From positions 1 through 10,125 of the forward strand of contig CBFHIO010000040.1 in assembly GCA_965656035.1 (NCBI GenBank): a stretch of DNA of 10,125 bases. The letters are read 5' to 3'. This document shows, in pieces, positions 6,131-10,125 of the stretch (position 1 is the first letter of the stretch; each line of letters starts with the position of its first letter). Made by a program: the position numbers and the translations under genes. The notes beneath the pieces were generated by a model. That model was not told where the DNA came from. It ran no database searches and saw only the letters and a list, made by a program, of their open reading frames with translations. Source of the DNA: SCGC-AAA076-P13 sp965656035 (lineage in GTDB: Bacteria > Pseudomonadota > Gammaproteobacteria > Magnimaribacterales > D2472).

Positions 6131-6550
6131 ATGCCAAATCAAAACGAAGAATTAAAAAAAGCTGGCTTAAAAGCTACCTTACCTAGAATCAAGATAATGG
6201 AAGTCCTTGCCTCAACAGGAATACAGGAAGAGGCTCATTTTAGCGCTGAAGATATTTATAAAGAGTTAATCTCAAGAGATGAGGATATAGGTTTAGCAAC
6301 TATATATAGAGTTCTTACTCAATTCGAAGCTGCTGGAATGGTAACAAAACATCATTTTGAAAATAGCAAGGCTGTATATGAAATTAATTCTGACGAACGC
6401 CACGACCACATGGTTGATGTAGACACAGGCAAAGTTATGGAATTTCATGATGAAGAGCTTGAGAAATTACAGCATGAAATAGCTAACAAAAAAGGCTATG
6501 AATTAGTTGATCACAGTATGATTCTGCACGTAAGAAAAATAGAATCTTAA
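6131..6550 (+). CDS. fur: Ferric uptake regulator Fur
   Basis: Metal-responsive repressor that binds DNA as a dimer when Fe2+ is available. From ATG 6131 it has 139 residues: winged-helix domain (1-85, with LRKAGL-type start ELKKAGLKATLPR and recognition helix LATIYRVLTQFEAAG at 55-69) and a C-terminal dimer/metal domain. Regulatory metal ligands matching E. coli H33, E81, H88, D89, H90, E108 and H125 are H36, E84, H91, D92, H93, E111 and H128. Two differences stand out: H87 is replaced by Arg90, and the structural-zinc pair C93/C96 is replaced by Asp96 and Thr99 in HDHMVDVDTGKV. Overall it is closest in style to Pseudomonas Fur. A TTG start at 6122 would add three residues but is less likely. 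It is divergent from bamE and directly precedes the grpE operon. Confidence 0.95.
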   Translation: MPNQNEELKKAGLKATLPRIKIMEVLASTGIQEEAHFSAEDIYKELISRDEDIGLATIYRVLTQFEAAGMVTKHHFENSKAVYEINSDERHDHMVDVDTGKVMEFHDEELEKLQHEIANKKGYELVDHSMILHVRKIES

Positions 6551-6554
6551 ATCA

Positions 6555-6571
6555 AGTTCAGCACTTGAACT
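6555..6571. repeat. Inverted repeat downstream of fur, overlapping the grpE -35 element
   Basis: AGTTCA (6555-6560) and TGAACT (6566-6571) flank a 5-base GCACT, and could form a small hairpin just after the fur stop. No T run follows, so it is a poor intrinsic terminator. Its right arm contains most of the CTTGAA of the heat-shock promoter, so it may be partly an operator or simply a by-product of that element. Confidence 0.5.
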
Positions 6572-6591
6572 GAAAATTTAAATCCCAATAT
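6564..6591 (+). promoter_or_regulatory. Sigma-32 (RpoH) heat-shock promoter of grpE-dnaK-dnaJ
   Basis: CTTGAA (6564-6569), a 14-bp spacer and CCCAATAT (6584-6591) match the RpoH consensus CTTGAA / CCCCATNT with a single mismatch. The expected RNA start is near 6598, leaving a leader of about 16 bases that includes the grpE AGGA site. Location before the classic heat-shock genes makes it convincing. Confidence 0.8.
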
Positions 6592-6613
6592 AGAACTGAA
6601 ATAGGATTTAAAT
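6567..6613 (+). repeat. Imperfect direct repeat in the grpE leader
   Basis: GAACTGAAA followed directly by ATTTAAAT (6567-6583) recurs as GAACTGAAA, TAGG, ATTTAAAT (6593-6613). The second copy differs by four added bases that create the AGGA ribosome-binding site of grpE. The -10 element lies between the copies. Confidence 0.6.
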
Positions 6614-7162
<549 letters not shown>

Positions 7163-7173
7163 AGGAAAACATT

Positions 7174-9084
7174 ATGTCAAAAATAATAGGAATAGATTTA
7201 GGTACCACCAACAGTTGTGTGGCTGTGGTTGAAGGAAAGCAACATAAAGTTATTGAAAATGCTGAAGGTGGAAGAACAACCCCTTCAGTAATAGCTTACA
7301 CCGATAATGATGAGGTGTTAGTCGGCTTGCCAGCAAAAAGACAAGCAGTTACAAATCCAGAAAATACCCTATACGCAATTAAAAGATTAATTGGTAGAAC
7401 TTTTGATGATGAGGTTGTTAGTAAAGATGCTGATATGGTTCCATATAAAATAATCAAGGCAGATAATGGAGATGCTTGGGTAGAGGCATCTAACAAGAAA
7501 CTAGCACCCCCTCAAGTAGCAGCTGAAGTCTTAAAGAAAATGAAAAAAACTGCAGAGGATTACCTTGGACATGAAGTCAAAGAAGCTGTTATTACAGTCC
7601 CTGCATATTTTAATGATTCGCAAAGGCAAGCTACCAAAGATGCTGGAAAGATTGCTGGCTTGGATGTGAAAAGAATTATCAATGAACCAACTGCTGCCGC
7701 ACTTGCATATGGCCTTGATAAGCATAAAGGAGACTCCACTGTTGCTGTTTATGATCTTGGTGGCGGAACATTTGATATATCTATTATAGAAATATCTGAC
7801 GTTGACGGAGAACATCAGTTTGAAGTTCTATCTACAAATGGAGATACATTTTTAGGTGGTGAAGACTTTGATTTACGATTGATTGACTATTTTGTAGATC
7901 AATTTAAAAATGAATCCGGTTTTGACTTGAAGAGTGATCCTCTTGCTTTGCAAAGATTAAAAGAGGCTGCTGAAAAAGCTAAAATTGAATTGTCTTCATC
8001 TGAGCAGACCGAAGTTAATCTTCCATATATAACTGCAGATAGTTCCGGGCCAAAACATTTTGTTCAAAAAATAACTAGAGCAAAACTAGAGTCTTTAGTC
8101 GAAGATTTAGTTGAAAAGAGTCTAGAACCACTAAAACTTGCACTGAAAGATGCAAAAATTTCTAAAGATGAAATATCAGAGATTCTTTTAGTTGGAGGAC
8201 AAACAAGAATGCCTCTTGTTCAAAAGAAAGTTTCTGAATTTTTTGGCAAAGACCCAAGAAAGGATCTTAATCCAGATGAAGCTGTCGCTGTCGGTGCTGC
8301 AATTCAAGGTTCTGTTTTATCAGGTGATACTACAGACGTTCTTCTGTTAGATGTTACGCCGTTAACACTTGGTATTGAGACACTGGGAGGTGTTGCAACT
8401 CCTCTTATTGAAAAGAATACTACAATTCCAACTCAAAAATCACAGGTATTTTCAACTGCTGAGGACAATCAGACTGCTGTGACTGTTCATGTTATACAAG
8501 GTGAAAGAACGCAGGCATCGCAAAACAAATCACTTGGCCAGTTTAATCTTACAGACATTCCTCCTGCAACAAGGGGTGTTCCTCAGATAGAAGTATCATT
8601 TGACTTGGATGCAAACGGTATTTTAAACGTATCTGCAAAAGACAAGAATACTGGAAAGGAGCAATCAATTGTCATAAAAGCATCAAGCGGTCTCTCAGAT
8701 GAAGACATTGAAAAGATGGTTAAAGATGCTGAAGCTAACGCAGAGGATGATAAAAAATTCGAAGAGCTTGTAAAAACAAAAAATAATGCCGATATGCTTG
8801 TGCATGCTACAAGAAAAACAATCGAAGAATCGGGAGATAAGCTTACTGATGATGAGAAATCACAAGTTGAAGATGCTGTTGTTGAGTTAGAAAAAGCTAT
8901 AAAATCTGAAAATATTGAGTCTATAGAAGCTGCGACTAAGGGTGTAAATGATGTGTTAACACCATTGACACAAAAACTCTATACTCCAGAAGGCGAGGCC
9001 CAACCTCAAGATGATGGCTCTGCTGATAACTCTGATAATACAGTAGATGCTGAATTTGAAGAAGTAAAAGAAGAAGACAAGTAA
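7174..9084 (+). CDS. dnaK: Chaperone protein DnaK (Hsp70)
   Basis: ATP-driven cytoplasmic Hsp70 that binds exposed hydrophobic peptide stretches, working with DnaJ and GrpE. All 636 residues align in phase with E. coli DnaK. The ATPase domain (1-388) contains IDLGTTNS (7-14), NEPTAAALAYG (170-180), DLGGGTFD (194-201) including Thr199, the residue autophosphorylated in E. coli, and GGQTRMP (341-347). The interdomain linker is VLLLDV (389-394). The substrate-binding domain follows (to about 505), then the helical lid and a disordered acidic tail that ends in AEFEEVKEEDK, close to the E. coli EEVKDKK end. GAGGA lies 8 bases before the ATG, a good ribosome-binding site. grpE is 11 bp upstream and dnaJ 7 bp downstream, so the three share the heat-shock promoter before grpE. 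Confidence 0.99.
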   Translation: MSKIIGIDLGTTNSCVAVVEGKQHKVIENAEGGRTTPSVIAYTDNDEVLVGLPAKRQAVTNPENTLYAIKRLIGRTFDDEVVSKDADMVPYKIIKADNGDAWVEASNKKLAPPQVAAEVLKKMKKTAEDYLGHEVKEAVITVPAYFNDSQRQATKDAGKIAGLDVKRIINEPTAAALAYGLDKHKGDSTVAVYDLGGGTFDISIIEISDVDGEHQFEVLSTNGDTFLGGEDFDLRLIDYFVDQFKNESGFDLKSDPLALQRLKEAAEKAKIELSSSEQTEVNLPYITADSSGPKHFVQKITRAKLESLVEDLVEKSLEPLKLALKDAKISKDEISEILLVGGQTRMPLVQKKVSEFFGKDPRKDLNPDEAVAVGAAIQGSVLSGDTTDVLLLDVTPLTLGIETLGGVATPLIEKNTTIPTQKSQVFSTAEDNQTAVTVHVIQGERTQASQNKSLGQFNLTDIPPATRGVPQIEVSFDLDANGILNVSAKDKNTGKEQSIVIKASSGLSDEDIEKMVKDAEANAEDDKKFEELVKTKNNADMLVHATRKTIEESGDKLTDDEKSQVEDAVVELEKAIKSENIESIEAATKGVNDVLTPLTQKLYTPEGEAQPQDDGSADNSDNTVDAEFEEVKEEDK

Positions 9085-9091
9085 ATTAATA

Positions 9092-10125
9092 ATGTCTAAG
9101 AGAGACTATTATGAGACTTTAGAAGTCTCTCGAGATGCCTCTGCTGCTGAGCTAAAAAAAGCCTTCAAAAAGAAGGCTATGAAGTTTCATCCTGATAGAA
9201 ATCCAGATAATCCACAAGCTGCTGAAAAATTTAAAGAAGCAGCAGAGGCCTATGATGTTCTTTCAGATCCTCAAAAAAAATCTGCTTATGATCAGTTCGG
9301 TCATCAAGGAGTTCAGGGTATGGGCGGCGGAGGCCCAAATTTCAATGACATAAATATCAATGATATTTTTGGTGATATATTCGGAGATGTATTTGGTACC
9401 AGATCATCATCAAGAAGGCAAAGCAGAGGTTCTGATTTACAATACAATCTAGATCTTAATTTAAAAGAAGCAGTTCTTGGCACCCAAAAGAAAATTAAAA
9501 TACCGTCTCATAAAGAGTGTCATGATTGTGACGGCAGTGGCGCTACTAAAGGGTCAAGTCCTACAACGTGTTCAAATTGCAATGGAGCAGGCCAAGTTAG
9601 AATGCAGCAAGGATTTTTCTCCGTGCAACAAACATGTTCGACATGTTCTGGTTCAGGCCAAGTAATTAAAGATAAGTGCAGAACTTGTAGCGGAATTGGT
9701 GCTATTAAAGAAAATAAAACTTTGTCAGTCAATATACCAGCTGGAGTTGATAATGGAGATAAGGTTAGGCTAAGTGGTGAAGGTGAATGGCAAAAAGGTG
9801 GTCAATCTGGTGATCTTTATGTTGCAATAAGGGTTTTAGAGCATCCTTTATTCGAAAGAGATGGAAGGGATTTATATATTGAATCTCCAATTCCTTTTGA
9901 AATATCAATTATAGGTGGGTCAATACAAATACCAACTTTAGATGGCTCAATCTCATTAAAAATTCCTGCACAAACGCAAACAGGAAAAATATTTAGAATT
10001 AGAGGAAAAGGCGCTTCAGTGGTTAGAAATAGTAGACGAGGGGATATTCTTTGTAGGGTTATTGTTGAAACCCCATCAAATTTAGACAGCAAACAATTAA
10101 AACTATTAAAGTCATTTACCGATTC
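9092..10125 (+). CDS. dnaJ: Chaperone protein DnaJ (Hsp40), 3' end cut by window
   Basis: Hsp40 cochaperone that delivers unfolded clients to DnaK and stimulates its ATPase. The 344 visible codons are open to the window edge; about 30 residues are missing compared with the usual 370-375. In order: J domain (1-70) with HPD at 33-35; a short Gly/Phe region (69-105) with GMGGGG and repeated DIFGD; the zinc domain with four intact CxxCxGxG repeats (C143/C146, C160/C163, C182/C185, C196/C199); and the C-terminal client-binding domain with GEGEWQKGGQSGDLYV (229-244) and FRIRGKG (301-307). It starts 7 bp after the dnaK stop; no Shine-Dalgarno site is clear, so translation may be coupled to dnaK. This is the true type-I (DnaJ) form, not CbpA or a J-only protein. 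Confidence 0.98.
   Translation, partial: MSKRDYYETLEVSRDASAAELKKAFKKKAMKFHPDRNPDNPQAAEKFKEAAEAYDVLSDPQKKSAYDQFGHQGVQGMGGGGPNFNDININDIFGDIFGDVFGTRSSSRRQSRGSDLQYNLDLNLKEAVLGTQKKIKIPSHKECHDCDGSGATKGSSPTTCSNCNGAGQVRMQQGFFSVQQTCSTCSGSGQVIKDKCRTCSGIGAIKENKTLSVNIPAGVDNGDKVRLSGEGEWQKGGQSGDLYVAIRVLEHPLFERDGRDLYIESPIPFEISIIGGSIQIPTLDGSISLKIPAQTQTGKIFRIRGKGASVVRNSRRGDILCRVIVETPSNLDSKQLKLLKSFTD

Noticed and set aside
6555..6571. Intrinsic terminator after fur
   Set aside because: The stem is only 6 bp and AT-rich and is not followed by a T run; the segment is better explained by the heat-shock promoter.
7531..7815. Open frame of 94 codons antisense to dnaK
   Set aside because: It is opposite the highly conserved DnaK ATPase region and has no independent evidence.

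Overview
The window is AT-rich, densely packed chromosomal DNA from a gammaproteobacterium. The evidence is gene order as well as protein similarity: smpB, ratA, rnfH, bamE, fur, grpE, dnaK and dnaJ form one block known from Pseudomonas and, in a rearranged form, from E. coli. The low GC, very short intergenic gaps and a TonB-dependent receptor in a streamlined setting fit a free-living marine lineage such as SAR86. That placement is an inference from style, not from a marker gene, and other AT-rich marine gammaproteobacteria remain possible.

Layout. (1) 1-1752, minus strand: most of a TonB-dependent outer-membrane receptor, cut by the window start, with an AT-rich upstream region carrying two inverted repeats around its probable promoter. 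(2) 1753-2259, minus: a small exported protein of unknown function with TPR-like helices. (3) 2291-3135, minus: the trans-translation pair, ssrA (tmRNA, tag ANNDNYALAA) and smpB. (4) 3190-5708, plus: a tightly spaced run of a DUF3429 membrane protein, an NSS-family sodium-coupled transporter, ratA and rnfH. The first two are extra genes between smpB and ratA compared with the usual arrangement. (5) 5705-6043, minus: bamE, convergent with rnfH and overlapping it by 4 bp. (6) 6131-6550, plus: fur, divergent from bamE with interleaved promoters. (7) 6614-10125, plus: the heat-shock operon grpE-dnaK-dnaJ, preceded by a good match to a sigma-32 promoter. dnaJ runs off the end.

Functionally the window is mainly a protein-quality and envelope-maintenance cluster: rescue of stalled ribosomes (SmpB and tmRNA), Hsp70 folding (GrpE, DnaK, DnaJ), outer-membrane protein assembly (BamE), metal-responsive control (Fur) and nutrient entry (the receptor and the NSS transporter). 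I found no CRISPR array, insertion sequence, prophage, defence system or tRNA gene. I see no convincing undescribed multi-gene system. The points most worth checking are the two added genes in the smpB-ratA gap, a Fur protein without its structural zinc cysteines, the absence of recN between fur and grpE, the operator-like repeats before the receptor gene, and the layout of the grpE leader.
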